Positions 11,470 through 22,965 are shown, counted from the stretch's first letter. The stretch: DNA of 64,000 bases from Astropecten irregularis (GCA_963971285.1 OZ020249.1:1302001-1366000); one strand, 5' to 3'. A program made the numbers and translations. The notes: generated from the letters alone by a model not told the origin.

Positions 11470-11569
11470 TCAAAAGTCTCGGAGAAAAATCTCGGAAATG
11501 TACATGCTGGATCAGACAAAGTGTGAGTGCTGCTCTGTGACCTTAAACCAATCATTTATTGTATCGCTC
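11470..11569. repeat. fragment of miniature element family 2
   Basis: The words acatgctggatcagacaaag, gtgctgctctgtgacctta and ccaatcatttattgta match the right part of the full element at 44988-45400. Only about 100 bp are present, directly abutting the family 1 copy that starts at 11570. Confidence 0.6.
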
Positions 11570-11636
11570 TTAAAGGTAGTATCATACATTGATTTTTGTC
11601 AGAGAAATACAGATTCATGGGCATAAATATCAAGGA

Positions 11637-12496
11637 TTATATAACACCTTAGTAGATCCTTGTCATTTGATTGGAGGATTGTATGTCACGTGATATGTGA
11701 TAAATAGACCAATTCATGGCTTACGTCACAACCGTTGAAATTTGTACCATCCACCGTGCATTTTTGGTGCCATCCGATTTGTACCATTGCACGCCAGGGA
11801 CTCTAAAGCCCTTTTCACACGACGCCAAAAAAACTCTCAACCATTGCGAAATTCTCTCAAGGTTGCGAAATCTTACAAAAGTGTACTCGTGTGAAAGGAC
11901 ACCAATGCTTGAGAGTGACCGACGTCCTTGGTGAATCCTTGAGAGATTTTGACCGAGGTCCAGACCTACGACAACATTTCTCAAGGGACCCTTGCGAAGT
12001 GCTTTGCACTGCGCATGCTTGTGTTTTCTATGTGTTTCATTGCCTTTGCCGACCGCGCGCACGCCCGCGTGCTTTACGCGCAACCTCAGCGTCGTGTTGG
12101 TACTAGCAGCGTTTTACATTCATAAAATGCATAGTCTATCGATTACCGGCGTTCCGTCTCAAGGGAGGCTTGAGAAATGTTACACTGTGCCGTGTGAAAG
12201 GACGCAAAAGCAGCCAGCGTAAAACCGTTTTGTAAGATTTCGCAACCTTGAGAAAATGTCTCAATGGTTGAGAGTTTTTTTGGCGTCGTGTGAAAAGGGC
12301 TTAATACGTGATTGGTCAAGCGGCGTTCCATTTATTTGTCACTGCGTGCGCGCGTACGCGTTGGTGTGCAACGCGCGTTACTGTAATAAGAGCAATATAG
12401 TTTGCCAAGATTTTAAGCTTTTTTTGTCTCGCTAACTCTTAAAATGTTATCCTCCAATCAAAATCAAATGACAAAGATCTACTTAGATGTTATATA
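11637..12496. mobile_element. TIR element nested in the family 1 copy
   Basis: The left end ttatataacaccttagtaga is repeated in inverted form at the right end (about 12448-12496), with a second matching block gtcatttgattggaggat. The TIRs are about 45 bp and imperfect. No coding capacity was seen. It carries a further element at 11806-12303. Confidence 0.75.
11806..12303. mobile_element. inner TIR element with possible TAA target duplication
   Basis: The left end agcccttttcacacgacgcc and following sequence (actctcaacca, tctcaaggttgcgaaatc) recur inverted at 12230-12303. The TIRs are about 70 bp. The flanks ctctaa and ttaata allow a 3-bp TAA duplication, as in PIF/Harbinger-type elements; that assignment is tentative. 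The core has GC-rich, CpG-rich sequence and no credible gene. Confidence 0.75.
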
Positions 12497-12500
12497 AAAC

Positions 12501-12660
12501 AAATAATGAATGTTTCACATTCGTAGAATGGTAAAAATAATTTCATTCGGTGACAGATGGACTGTTCCATTCCACTCGGCTTCGCCTCGTGAAATGGAAC
12601 AGTCCATCTGTCACCTCATGAAATTATTTTTACCATTCCACTCATAAACATTCATTATTT
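12501..12660. mobile_element. 160-bp fold-back (hairpin) element
   Basis: The sequence is almost its own reverse complement: aaataatgaatgttt at the left and aaacattcattattt at the right, with long arms containing gacagatggactgttccatt meeting around the centre tcggcttcgcctcg. It would form a hairpin with arms of about 70 bp. It lies against the right end of the 11637-12496 element, inside the same interrupted family 1 copy. Confidence 0.8.
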
Positions 12661-13589
12661 GTATACGATACAATAATAGTCATCTGTGAACATTTCAGTC
12701 CCATACGGTGCCCACTTTTTGAGAAAACAGTGAAAAACAGCCACAGTATTTCTTAATTCTTTTCTCTGTTATTTTTGATCTTTTAAAAGATCAAAAAGAT
12801 TTTCGGTCGTTGTTTTACTAATTTCTGGATAAATACACCATTTCAGGTGGAAGAATGTTAACGGTATGTTTCTATCACCACCATCTTCATACCCTGTAAG
12901 TTATACATAAATCTGTGAACATTTCTGTTTTGGTGTCTTACCAAAGTATGATACTACTTTTAAAATGAGGACTTCATTTCACTGTAGCTGTCTACTTGTG
13001 TTCTGTTAATGCCTATCACGGTTATAGTCTTAATTTGTAAAGGGTAAATTCTACCAAACAGCCAGGCTGGGGCTAGAGGTATATGAGAGTGCATCTTCCT
13101 GCCTTACATGCAATTCACATTCACAATTTCATTAAGGTATCGGGGGTAATTAATGAAAGACAGTCTGCCTTATATAGATCATAGAAACCGATGTCACAAA
13201 GAGACAGAAGGTACAAACTTATATTAACCCATTGAAATTCACAATCAACAAAGCATCATTTTGAAGTGATGACTGTTATCGCAATCTTAATGTCATCGTG
13301 ATAGGGGCCTAAATGAAAATGCGATTATTCTCAAGAGTTTTGTTTACACATTTCGGAAATCAAATTACTACTTGACCCTTCATTGGTTTCAATCAGAAAC
13401 AAACGCAACTTTACCTCATTTTGAGCTGTTTTTTTTTTAACGTAATGAGCTGAAAAACAGTATCAAAGTATCAAGGAACAATAGGTCACACGTAGGCTGG
13501 TTCATATCAAATTGTCAGAAGGTTAAGGGTTGAATGTCCTAATGATACATCCATGTATCGAGACTATTAGGGACAGAACCAATGTAGGA

Positions 13590-13680
13590 TAGCTGGGTAG
13601 CTCAGTTGGTGCTAGCCGGTTCGGTATTCTGGAGGTCGCTGGCCCTATGTTGGTGGTGTTCCGGTAACCAATGGACTTTG
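13590..13680 (+). repeat. tRNA-like (SINE head) fragment
   Basis: The sequence gggtagctcagttggt resembles a tRNA A box, and ggttcggtattctggaggtc follows. The related minus-strand sequence at 28427-28510 has a better B box. This is a decayed tRNA-derived repeat, not a functional tRNA: the stem pairing and 3' half are not recognisable. Confidence 0.55.
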
Positions 13681-13684
13681 GAGA

Positions 13685-13812
13685 ACCGGTCTTGAGTCAA
13701 CAGCGCACGCGCAAACCATGCTTGCGCAATTGTGAGCATGCCCGCGTTGTTTTGCGCGTGCGTGCGCTTGCGCTGTTGACTTTAGACCGGTTTTCCAAAA
13801 GTCTCCCATTAT
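13685..13812. mobile_element. CpG-rich hairpin miniature element
   Basis: The arms gagaaccggtcttgagtcaa and gttgactttagaccggtttt enclose alternating gcgc/acgc sequence, giving a long imperfect hairpin. A relative with the same ends and the terminal word cccattat lies at 16308-16441. No coding sequence. Confidence 0.7.
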
Positions 13813-13813
13813 C

Positions 13814-14799
13814 TAGTCTTGGTCCAAGACTGTAAAGCTCGATAACGGACCCCATCGTGCCATTGCGCCCTCTCGTGACTTCATTTGACCCAGCTGCTCG
13901 CATTACAGTCTTGGGCATTTCCTATAAACCGAGGCGTGGCCTTTGTATGCCAATTAGGTACCTTATTATGAATATTCATGATTTACGTTGAAATGCAAAA
14001 TAGGATGCCAAGCGGGCCGTGTGAGCGTCACGGTTGGAGCTGCTGAAATTCGGTAAACAAATGCGAGACAGTCCGCGTCCAGGCAGTCTCGGCCAGACAT
14101 TATAAAAAAAAAACCTTAGATATCTATTGTCTCAGCGCGTGGTTTATAAAACAGTCTCAGCTGCATGATCGATTCCGTGCTTGTTGAATCGCAGACACAT
14201 CATGGCGGATACATTCAAATCCATGCGGTAGCCTTGTCTCGTTTGTGGAAAGCTAGAGTTAATTACGCACCCACAATTAATGTGTGTGTACCACCAGCTT
14301 TCATGTTGTAATATTTACCATAATAGAAAAAGATCGTGTGTATAGTAACAGTGTTCAATGCCCTCATGCATCAGGCATGTCCGACTATGCGATGAATAGT
14401 AAGTATACTATCATGACAACTATCAAGCAGTAGGCAACGCAGACATTATTTCAATTCCCCATGACAATAACACATGCACAGCGCACCGTGACTATTCCCG
14501 ATCCCACGATCGACACCGAAGCATAGTACAGTACTAGTCATGTACGATATTGCATCAGCATGGTACACAGAGGTCTTTCGTTAAAGGTCATCCATTTTCA
14601 TTAGATACCAATTCAACTGGATTTTTGCGGGCGCTGACTGGTTCCTCCGGAAATCCGAAGGAAAATAAAGAAAAAGTTTAACAATTCATAGCAAATGCCC
14701 AAGACTGTGATGCGAGCAGCTGGGTCAAATGAAGTCACGAGAGGGCGCAATGGCACGATGGGGTCCGTTATCGAGCTTTACAGTCTTGGACCAAGACTA
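13814..14799. mobile_element. 986-bp TIR element with 9-bp target duplication (TAGTCTTGG ends)
   Basis: About 105 bp at the left end (tagtcttggtccaagactgt onward) recurs inverted at the right end, nearly without mismatch. Both ends are flanked by CCCATTATC (13805-13813 and 14800-14808), a 9-bp direct duplication. The interior shows no long open frame, so it is non-autonomous. Its terminus resembles those of the elements at 16072-16270, 32071-32640 and 32713-43009, which also show 9-bp duplications. Confidence 0.85.
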
Positions 14800-14804
14800 C
14801 CCAT

Positions 14805-14942
14805 TATCAGGCTATGGCAGTCAGAATTCATGAAACCACGCACATACCACTATAATCATTATTTTGTAAGATTACGCGCAGCATTAGCAATGCTGCAACC
14901 TGAAAAACAGTGCAGATTGGAATATAATTGGTATGAGTGGAT
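14805..14942 (-). repeat. interspersed repeat related to 28650-28765
   Basis: The reverse complement shows caggttgcagcattgctaat, gctgcgcgta and gtgcgtggtttcatgaattc. These align with the plus-strand sequence at about 28680-28765. The element at 13814-14799 and the hAT-like element at 14951-15880 lie at either side of this copy. Confidence 0.55.
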
Positions 14943-14950
14943 TCATGGAC

Positions 14951-15880
14951 CAGTGTTGTAGTACTCGTACTTGTACTCGTACTCGAGTACAACTCGAGTC
15001 CACCAAAGTACTTGGCCCGTACTCGATTAAAAGTACTCGAAAACAAAATGTACTTGGCCCGTACTCGATCCGATGTACTTGGATTTTGGACGTACTCGAC
15101 GTTAAGTACTCGATCCCAGTACTCGAAAAAAAAAAAAAAAATCGTCGATGACATTGCTCAACCTCGAACATATCGTAAGCTCAGTAGCACGGTATCCATT
15201 TAATTATAACGTGTAGAAGCATAGAGGCTTTCCTTACCCTGGGTACAGTGTGAGTGCATGCACGTGCAAAGAGCGCAGAGATACATGTAGTGGAGTTATA
15301 GTGGTTAGCGCGGCCCGAATTGGGATGTCGGGCCCAATGCCCAATTATGGTTGGGTCAAAATGATGCACTATAATTATGTACATGTACAGTCCGTGGTAC
15401 ATTCTCAGTTGGTACATATTAAAATTGTGATTTATGTGCAAAAATAACAAGAAAGATACAGCAAATATCCAGTCCCTTACAGTGCCCACTTATTTTTTAA
15501 AGAAAACATCTGGAGTTTTGATCTCACCCTAAGATCCAAAGTGTTTTTGGCTTGTGATTTAGTCCAGAGAGGATAAAGGGCAGTTGTTTTTGTTTCTTTT
15601 AAATTGACCTGCTGACTTTGTTGTGTAATGAAGAGATTTATTAAACACTACTGTCATGAACTGCATTTGTTGGTACTGTGCATTGGTTCTGTGCATGTAC
15701 TCGGCCCGGGACTCGAACTTTGGTACTCGGACTCGGCCCTGTACTTGACCTTGAATGTACTCGGACTCGATACTTAGGACTTGGACTCGGCAGCAATGTA
15801 CTCGGACTCCCCCCAGTACTCGGACCCTGAAGTACTCGGAGTACTCTGTACTCGGATTTGAGGACTCCACTACAACACTG
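14951..15880. mobile_element. hAT-type non-autonomous element with GTACTCG subterminal arrays
   Basis: The ends are CAGTGTTGTAGT and its inverse ACTACAACACTG, flanked by the 8-bp duplication TCATGGAC (14943-14950 and 15881-15888). Both features are typical of hAT elements. Each subterminal region (about 14960-15130 and 15695-15865) is packed with GTACTCG-type words in mixed orientation, plausible transposase-binding sites. The middle (15180-15690) holds no credible gene and includes a piece of the family 2 miniature repeat near 15440-15560. Confidence 0.85.
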
Positions 15881-16071
15881 TCATGGACTCTCATGACTGC
15901 TAAACGAACAAAGATAATCGACTATTAGGGACACCACCTACATTATGGACTTGATAGATTTCATCACGTCTATGTTTGATGCATTTTCAGCCGTCGACAA
16001 CGTGTACACTGGTTACAAGAAATAGTAGCTCAGAATCGGACACAGATTGTTCATGAATGCCCTAATATGTA

Positions 16072-16270
16072 TAGTCTTGGTTCCAAGACCTTCGTAGGTG
16101 CTTTCCCGCGGCCCATAGGGCGCCCCCCGCGGCGAAATGGGGAGAACTCTGTCAGACTTTTGGATCGTGACGGTCCAACAAAAGTCTGACAGAATTCTCC
16201 CATATCCGCAACGCGGGGGCGTCCTATGGGCCGCGGGAAAGCAACAACGAAGGTCTTGGAACCAAGACTA
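16072..16270. mobile_element. 199-bp hairpin element with 9-bp target duplication (TAGTCTTGG ends)
   Basis: The ends TAGTCTTGGTTCCAAGACC and the inverse form arms that continue through ttcccgcggcccatagg, so almost the whole element can fold. The flanks are TAATATGTA (16063-16071) and TAATAGGTA (16271-16279), a 9-bp duplication with one mismatch. The terminal sequence and duplication length link it to the 13814-14799 element and to the 10.3-kb helicase element. Confidence 0.8.
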
Positions 16271-16307
16271 TAATAGGTAACAATCAGAATACCCGTATAA
16301 GATTCAT

Positions 16308-16441
16308 AATGGGAAACTTTCGAGAACCGGTCTTCACGTTAACAGCGCACGCAAAATAATGTGACCATGCGCACGATGTTTTGCGCCTGCACTGTTGTTC
16401 GTGCGCGTGCGCTGTTGACTTCTCCAAAGTCTCCCATTATC
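16308..16441. mobile_element. CpG-rich hairpin miniature element, second copy
   Basis: It begins taatgggaaactttcgagaa and ends ctccaaagtctcccattat; the arms contain accggtc and gcgctgttgac. It is the same family as 13685-13812. No coding content. Confidence 0.65.
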
Positions 16442-17565
16442 CCATCATGCTGTGTGTATTGAAATGCAGTGGTTTGGGTGTTTTAATGTCACTTGTAAAT
16501 AAGATACCCGTGACCTGAACATCGTTTCATAAGTTGAGAAATACAATTTTAGGGCGAAATCAACATTTAGCATTGCTTGTATATGAACTCATTTCGACTA
16601 AAACACAACCAACGTGTTGGTATTTGTATTTTCTTTTTTGTATACTTGCATTACTTTGTCGCGTTATGCTCTGTTTGTATTTTTATTTTTTATATTTTTT
16701 TTTCGCTCGTCGTTGGGCATATTTATTTTGCTTTTGCTTTATGTTTTTTGGCTGTTCTGTTTCACTAACTCTCATTCCTAGTATGAAGTCTGTTCAACAA
16801 GCGTTAAGAAAGAAAGCAAAGAGAAATAAAGAGAATATGAACTGTCAATCAAACATGACTATATGATGCTATTGATTGTGATATAAAACCACGAGACGGT
16901 AGATGGACCAAGGTTGGTTCGTTAATGCGACAGTAAAGAGTTCCTCTCAGTGATCGATATTTCCTCACTTGAATCAATTTTATGAGGACAACTACAGACG
17001 TAAACATTTCAATTCATTTCGATGTTTGTTCGTTGCTTTACTCCACACTGCATATTTAAATTGCAATGAAGACACGTCAGATTTTGGATGCAGTGTATAT
17101 CATAGTTTTATGAAATATTTATATCAAAGTTTAAGATCGCTGTACTGGAGTTTGTACAAAGACGAGGTCCTATTGGGACATCGCTTGCATGGGTACTTGA
17201 AAAAAGATCTCATTTTCAACCACGTTTAAAATTAACGCACCGGCTCTTAAACAACACGGATACCACGGATAACAGAAGTCGTATGCGCACTGATTAACGT
17301 TATTAGTATAAAGCTGAATTGAGAATGAGTGAACCAATGTGTGGAGCAGCATCAGTTGATGGGTTTGAAGTAACTGTTATCTCTGAGATACTGTAGGCAG
17401 TGGACTGATTCAACATGGTGTCATCTCTGCGTTCTGTCGTGTTGATCATTGTCACCTTACTTGTCTATGAATTCAAAGATAAGATATTTATATTACGGTT
17501 TCAGACAAGAAGATAAAGGAGGAACTGTTTGCTGATCAGTATTTTCTCCAAGACATTAGTCGTAC

Positions 17566-17906
17566 TTAAAGCTAGTATCATACTTTGGTAGGAACCCCAA
17601 AAGGAAATGTTCACAGATTTACCTATATCTTGCAAGCGAGGTATGGTGCTGGTAGAAACATACCGTTAATTTTTTTCCGCCTGAAATGCTTTATTTATCA
17701 AGAAATTAGTAAAAAATAATTAATATGTTCGATAAAAATAACGTTTAAAAGATTTTAAAAGTTCCTGGGCGTTTTCAATGTTACCTCAAAAAATGAGCAC
17801 CGTATGGAACTGGGAATTTCACAGATGACTGTTGTATAACTTTCTTGATATTTTTGCAAATGAATCTGCATTTCTTTGACAAAAACCAAAAGTATGTCAC
17901 TTTTAA
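17566..17906 (-). mobile_element. miniature element, family 1
   Basis: The left terminus ttaaagctagtatcatactt and the right terminus aagtatgtcacttttaa mark a copy in reverse orientation relative to 44104-44452. Internal landmarks include gttcacagattta, taccgttaat and gtgcccactttt-related words in inverse form. Moderately diverged. Confidence 0.8.
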
Positions 17907-18161
17907 CACAATTACATAATGTAATTTTATGTATGGGAGTGTTCATTAGGATATTAGCAGATAATAACATTATGTTCATTTATATTATTCGATGAAAGCC
18001 ACAATACGAGTAATATTTATCACAATTCAAGTGCTTTCTGGTTACCATTTTCAGTGACATTGTAACATAGAGCTATATTACTAGAGCGCTAGCTCCGCGT
18101 TCTCCGCGCGTAGACGATTTGAAGCCGTTCTGGGCGCAGTCATTTTGAAATTGAGTGCGTT

Positions 18162-18786
18162 TCCGTCATTGATCTCCATTAGAAAGAATGGATAGGACAC
18201 GCGCACGCAGATGCATTGCACGGATTCGAGAACGCGTGGACAGCTGGAGAGCGGGTTTGGGCAGTGTTAATGGACCTTATCGGAGATAGCCAAAAACTGG
18301 CTGCGCGCAAAGCACTCTGGGAAACGCAGGGTTGTTAGGGCTGGCGCTAAGTGCATAGAACGTATGGACATGAAAATTCAACTATAAATAAGTACTCAAC
18401 TTTACACCGCTGGAACAAGTGACTCGACAGTAACATTCCATGGACCGTTGTGCAGCATCGTTATGTATTACAACTCAAAGCAAGGCTTTCTTCTAGGAAA
18501 AAAGACATTTTTAAACTTCGCGAGCCGGCAGCTATACGAATATACGCGTGTCGACGCGAGTGGTAAAACTTTTAAACCCAATGTTGCCCACTGTCCTTTG
18601 CGCGCGCACGCGCAGCGCGGAAAACAGGCTATCTCCGATAAGGTCCATTGTATGGAAGGCCTACGTGCGCATGCGTGCTGGACACTTCAAACCCCTTGTC
18701 AAACCCGCTGATCAAGCGCGCACGCGGTTACAAGATGGAGGGCGCTGTGTCCTATCCAGTCTTTCTAATGGAGATCAATGGTTTCC
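18162..18786. mobile_element. long imperfect inverted-repeat element, about 0.6 kb
   Basis: Outer arms: gatctccattagaaagaatg near the left end against the inverse near 18770. Inner arms: aatggaccttatcggagata (18269 onward) against the inverse at 18628-18650. The arms are over 100 bp on each side with indels. No target duplication was found by eye and no gene is evident. Confidence 0.65.
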
Positions 18787-18809
18787 GTGGAACAAGAACA
18801 CTTTGACTG

Positions 18810-19309
18810 CAGGGTGCAGACCAGTAAATAGGCCCAAATCGGTCCGCGGAGCTCTTTAATTTTCTGTATACCCTCAAAACCTTTTCTCTTAAAGCGTCTG
18901 GTGAGCCCTACGTGGTAAGTCTTGTAGACCGAATGGATGGAACCCGATCACCCGGGAGAGTTTGGACTTTTACCTTGAGCCGTTTGTATAAAACAGGCCA
19001 TAAATTCGCTCTATTTTTGCCCTGTAGTGGAGGGGTACTATTTTTGGTCTGGCACCCATAGATATATATATATATATATATATATCAATTCGGCCGTTTT
19101 AGGGGTATTTTCCTTTGAATGTACTTTTCGGCAAAAAGTCATCGGTTAACCTATAGAAAATTGAAAAGAAAATGAAAATTTAAGTTTTCACCTTTATTTT
19201 GCCGTATTGGTCGATTGCCTCAGAAACTTCTGAGTATTTTTTTTATTTTTTTGAAATTGGCCATTTTGCGTGGGAGCCTATGGGAATTTATTTACTGGTC
19301 TGCACCCTG
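18810..19309. mobile_element. TIR element with CAGGGTGCAGACC ends
   Basis: A 21-bp perfect inverted repeat beginning cagggtgcagaccagtaaat bounds 500 bp without a gene. A related element lies at 43063-43775. A (TA)n run sits near 19063-19085. The right end lies inside the duplicated block at 19.25-19.47 kb, so the second duplication copy carries only that end. Confidence 0.75.
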
Positions 19310-19829
19310 GAATGCCATTCAAATAGTGTACTCTATATGCAACGCGCAAGTATGCGCGGACGGTACCGGTAGCGCGTCTTGATGACGCTTGCAATCATTG
19401 CGTGACTGAAGTGCAGAGCGTGTGTGTGCATATACTTGTACCAAGTCTGGTTTCGTATCATCAGCGCTAATACTGTACAGTACTGCGCGCTGGCAAGTTG
19501 CTTGCACAAACGCGCCCTCTGTTGTCCGCAGCTGCTCCATGTAAATTTTTTGTTTCAAAACTTGGTTGGAGGTCAGACTCGTGAACTTAGAAGGCAGTAA
19601 GTAACACAAAATTGCTTAGCACAAAATGTATTGCTCAATAAAACAAACCACCATTAATAATTCCATTTGACATTCATGGTAAACGAACAACAGCCAAAGA
19701 ACAATCACAAGTGGGAATTTGGTTGTTATAATACTGTTTTTATTAAGACAGAAATTTCACAGTAAGCATATTGTTGTGCTTAACAGGGCTGTGACATTGG
19801 CCCCTGTTCCGGTGTGATTCCTGTCTCAC

Positions 19830-19981
19830 CTCTCATCACCGCCGTCGGCCAGAGCATTGTCAATTGTGGAGATCCACTCTGACACCAGAGCCTCATACTC
19901 AGAGATGATGCTGTGGTCGTAGGATGTGGTACGATGCTTGCTGAACTCCTGGCTGACCATGTTGTCGGGACGCCGCAGGAC
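19830..19981 (-). CDS. single internal exon, possibly of a dynein heavy chain-like protein
   Basis: A pyrimidine-rich acceptor (catttgtactcag) precedes the exon and a donor (GAGAG/GTGAGA) follows it; the exon is 152 nt. It encodes 50 full codons including LRRPDNMVSQEFSKHRTT and SIISEYEALVSEWISTIDNA. The pattern recalls the N-terminal tail region of axonemal dynein heavy chains, but this is recall from family impression, not a search. No neighbouring exon was recognised on either side. It could be part of a gene with long introns or a stranded fragment. It lies in the 1.7 kb missing from the second duplication copy. Confidence 0.45.
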
Positions 19982-19999
19982 CTGAGTACAAATGACCAG

Positions 20000-21206
20000 A
20001 CTTGAGTGAGTGAACATCGCAAATGACTGATTGCTTTTAGATGCTGCAAAAAGCCTGCAACACAACTGCCGTCTTGCTCAGTATAAAATCATTTCACAAT
20101 GCACACTGCATCACTTGTACAGTCCTTTAATAATGTAAATATGCATCCTTATACACAAATCAAAACTGCCAGAGTGGATGCAAAGTTGTTTCCACAAACC
20201 CCTAAAAAACGTGGCTTTGTCAACGGAAGCCTACACCATAAAAAATTCCACTGTGAAAATCTGAACCGTTAATATTCATTATCATTTCCATTTTGATTTT
20301 TCACATTAAAAATTTTCAGCCTCATGCAGCTTAAGCCATTCGTGAAAATTTGCATGTTAATGTGTGGAATGAAATCTTGGTGGGTTTTTGTATTTGCCAA
20401 TGTTGCACACAGATTTATTATGCTATTTTCAGGTCTTAGATTACATTTATTCACGGCCTATGAGGAGGCACATTTTCAATATATCACAAACACAACTAGC
20501 CTAATCACACACACATGATTCAAATCACATGCACATGCAACACAAATTCACACACTCATGACCATGATGACACTCTAAAATGTTTTGAAACTGATTTTTT
20601 TTCTAGGGTTCTTAAGTGAATAAACTTCAACAATTCTGTTTGTTTGTATGTTTGTTTGGTTGTTTGGTTGGTCGGTTGTTGCTTTGAATGTTTTCTTTTT
20701 TTTCTTCAATATGAGATTTTTTTATGATTATGAGTTATTAAAAAAATGATTTCAAATAATTTTTTCGGATTCACAACAACTTCAATCTTTCTCTATTTTA
20801 ACAGCAAAATGACTAGGAAAAATCTGCTGCGTTTCCGATAAACAGTCATCATTGTACACCAAAACGTTTGCCATAAATCCCATTACAATGAAATACTAAA
20901 CAAGAGTGCCCCTTGTAGATGACAAAAAGTGATGCTCCTCCTCTTTAAAGAAGATTATGGGCCAGTATGAATAATAACAAAGTTGGAAAAAGAATGGTTA
21001 ATCAGTTAAAATGGTCAGGTCTTAATTATGATAGCATGCAAGTTGGGAATTTTTCAACATTTATAGAACTGACTATAACAGTCTAAAATGAGAGGAGAAA
21101 CAGGCTATTATAAGCCAGAAATGTGGATATTAACAAGCAGGGGAGACATGCAAGAGGAAATTTTTATTTGGGGGGGGGGGGGGTAATTTGGATGCTTTAT
21201 CAAAGA
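20000..21206. other. non-coding, AT-rich, simple repeats
   Basis: I see no gene here. There is a (TTTG)n-like run near 20637-20670 and a G12-14 run near 21168-21183. The stretch is the remainder of the 1.7 kb absent from the second duplication copy. Confidence 0.5.
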
Positions 21207-22965
21207 TGCAATTCTTGGAGGCACAAATTGCATTGAGTCAAATAGTAAAAATACTAATATATTAAATTACCAAGATTTTCAAAATATCAAAATAAAATCA
21301 CATTCTCCAGTTCTTGCAAATTGAAACATGTTTAAATTGATGTAACCTACTTGTAAAATGGGTGATTCCAACACGTCCAAGAGTTTGCAATACATAATTG
21401 GCCAATCACAATGCATGGATTTTATCGGCCCAACATGAATCTGACAGATTCTACTCATTGTGATTGGCCAACGCGTTGCAAACTCTTCTGGCGCACTATT
21501 TGGAATCACCCATAAATGGAAGATTAACTCCATTATAAACATTTTCAATATTTTCATCCGTTTATTTTTTCTCTTTGAGTGACTTTTCCCCAAGAAAAGC
21601 ATCTGACACAGCGCCATTATTAAACCAATGATAAGATGTGTATGGGATTTTGAGCATCGCTGACCTCGGATTGCAACTTTGACAAAGCAAGGCGGTTTTA
21701 CAAATACTTAAATGTTAAAGCATTTTGAAGCATAGAGACTACAACCTCAGCGGCGATAAATTTATGACATGGCTCTGCTGATTTTCCTGTTTACTATTAC
21801 CCATTTAGTACTCACTAAGTTCATAAATAGCGCCATTTGCCACCATCCCCAAAACTTCTGTGTCAAAACTGTAGGGCCTAATCAGGGAATTATGAGTTTT
21901 GCAAATTCCCCATACATGCCATACACACATATGTATCAAACTTCTGCTAAATCATGAAGTTCAATATAATATTATATATGCATATATGTGGGTGACACAC
22001 TGCTAAAGGCTTTGAGAGAGACACTTCCTTGTTTTCATTGAGCAGAGCATGGTAACTGCAATGTAGTGCCATAGGGTAATGCAATCAATAATGTCTAGCA
22101 TGGTCGCTGTACAGACACAATCTTTGGGGTTAAAGGTAAAAAAAACAAATACACTGTAAAGATTTAAGGAGGAAGTTCATTAACAAAATGTGAATCTATA
22201 CCATCGGTTTTATGTACAGAATCTAATACACCATTGTTTGACATTCTGGTAATTATACTCAATGTTATTAACATGTATCCCAAAGATAGCATCAAAATAG
22301 CGCCCTCTTTAGGCGGAAATATATAAGAATTATAACCTTCTGCCCCATATATAGGATTAAGGTTACTAGGGCCTCAAGTCATGCAAGTTAAGACTGAATT
22401 TACAAATTACAAGCCTGCACCTAATTGGTAACCCTTGACACAATGGCCTATACGGGCAGACGGGTCGGAATATTAACAGGAAATATGGACGAGCATGCAG
22501 ATATGATACACAAACATGTGTACATTTTTGACATTCCAAATTTATGACAGGATTTGTGGGAAGATCGATAAAGAAAGAAAAAAGGGGATTGTGAATAAGC
22601 GGGATCCCAATTTTAACACATTGATTATTTTAGCTCTTAATTAAGCAGCTTCTATTCCTCGAAAATGATATTTTTGACTTTCAGCATGTTCAGCAAATGT
22701 TCCTGAGTCGTAACCCTAGATTGAAGAAATTTGTACAATATTTCATGTATTTCAGTGTAGAGTCGTCAAAATCAGAGCGGAAACCAGACTTTTATTCAGC
22801 TTTAAGCGTTTCGTCTGCTCGTCTGTGAAATGTCGCATCTCTGAACTGTTTTACCCAATAATTTCCCTCAAAAATCAAAACCCTGCCCTCTTTCCACAAC
22901 GTTTTTAGGTGAGTCACTTCACAAAAAATGGTTTTCAGTTATTTCCTTATTGTTTTTGGAACCAA

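Larger units (their letters stand above)
11570..12964 (+). mobile_element. miniature inverted-repeat element, family 1, split by later insertions
   Basis: The left terminus reads ttaaaggtagtatcatac and the right terminus gtatgatactacttttaa. The left 65 bp (11570 to about 11636) and the right 300 bp (about 12665-12964) align with the uninterrupted copy at 44104-44452. The break lies within the internal word atatcaagga...gataca. About 1.03 kb of other elements lies between, so those inserted later. Confidence 0.85.
19248..22963. repeat. tandem segmental duplication, first copy
   Basis: The segment 19248-19474 recurs at 22966-23192, and 21207-22963 recurs at 23193-24949 with a constant offset of 1,986 bp and very few substitutions. 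The intervening 19475-21206 (1,732 bp) is unique to this copy. The shared part has no convincing gene; small frames in it are conserved only because the DNA is. The unit joins directly to the second copy. Confidence 0.9.

Noticed and set aside
16534..16866. 110-codon plus frame rich in Phe and Tyr
   Set aside because: T-rich low-complexity DNA produces it; no domain and no conserved partner.
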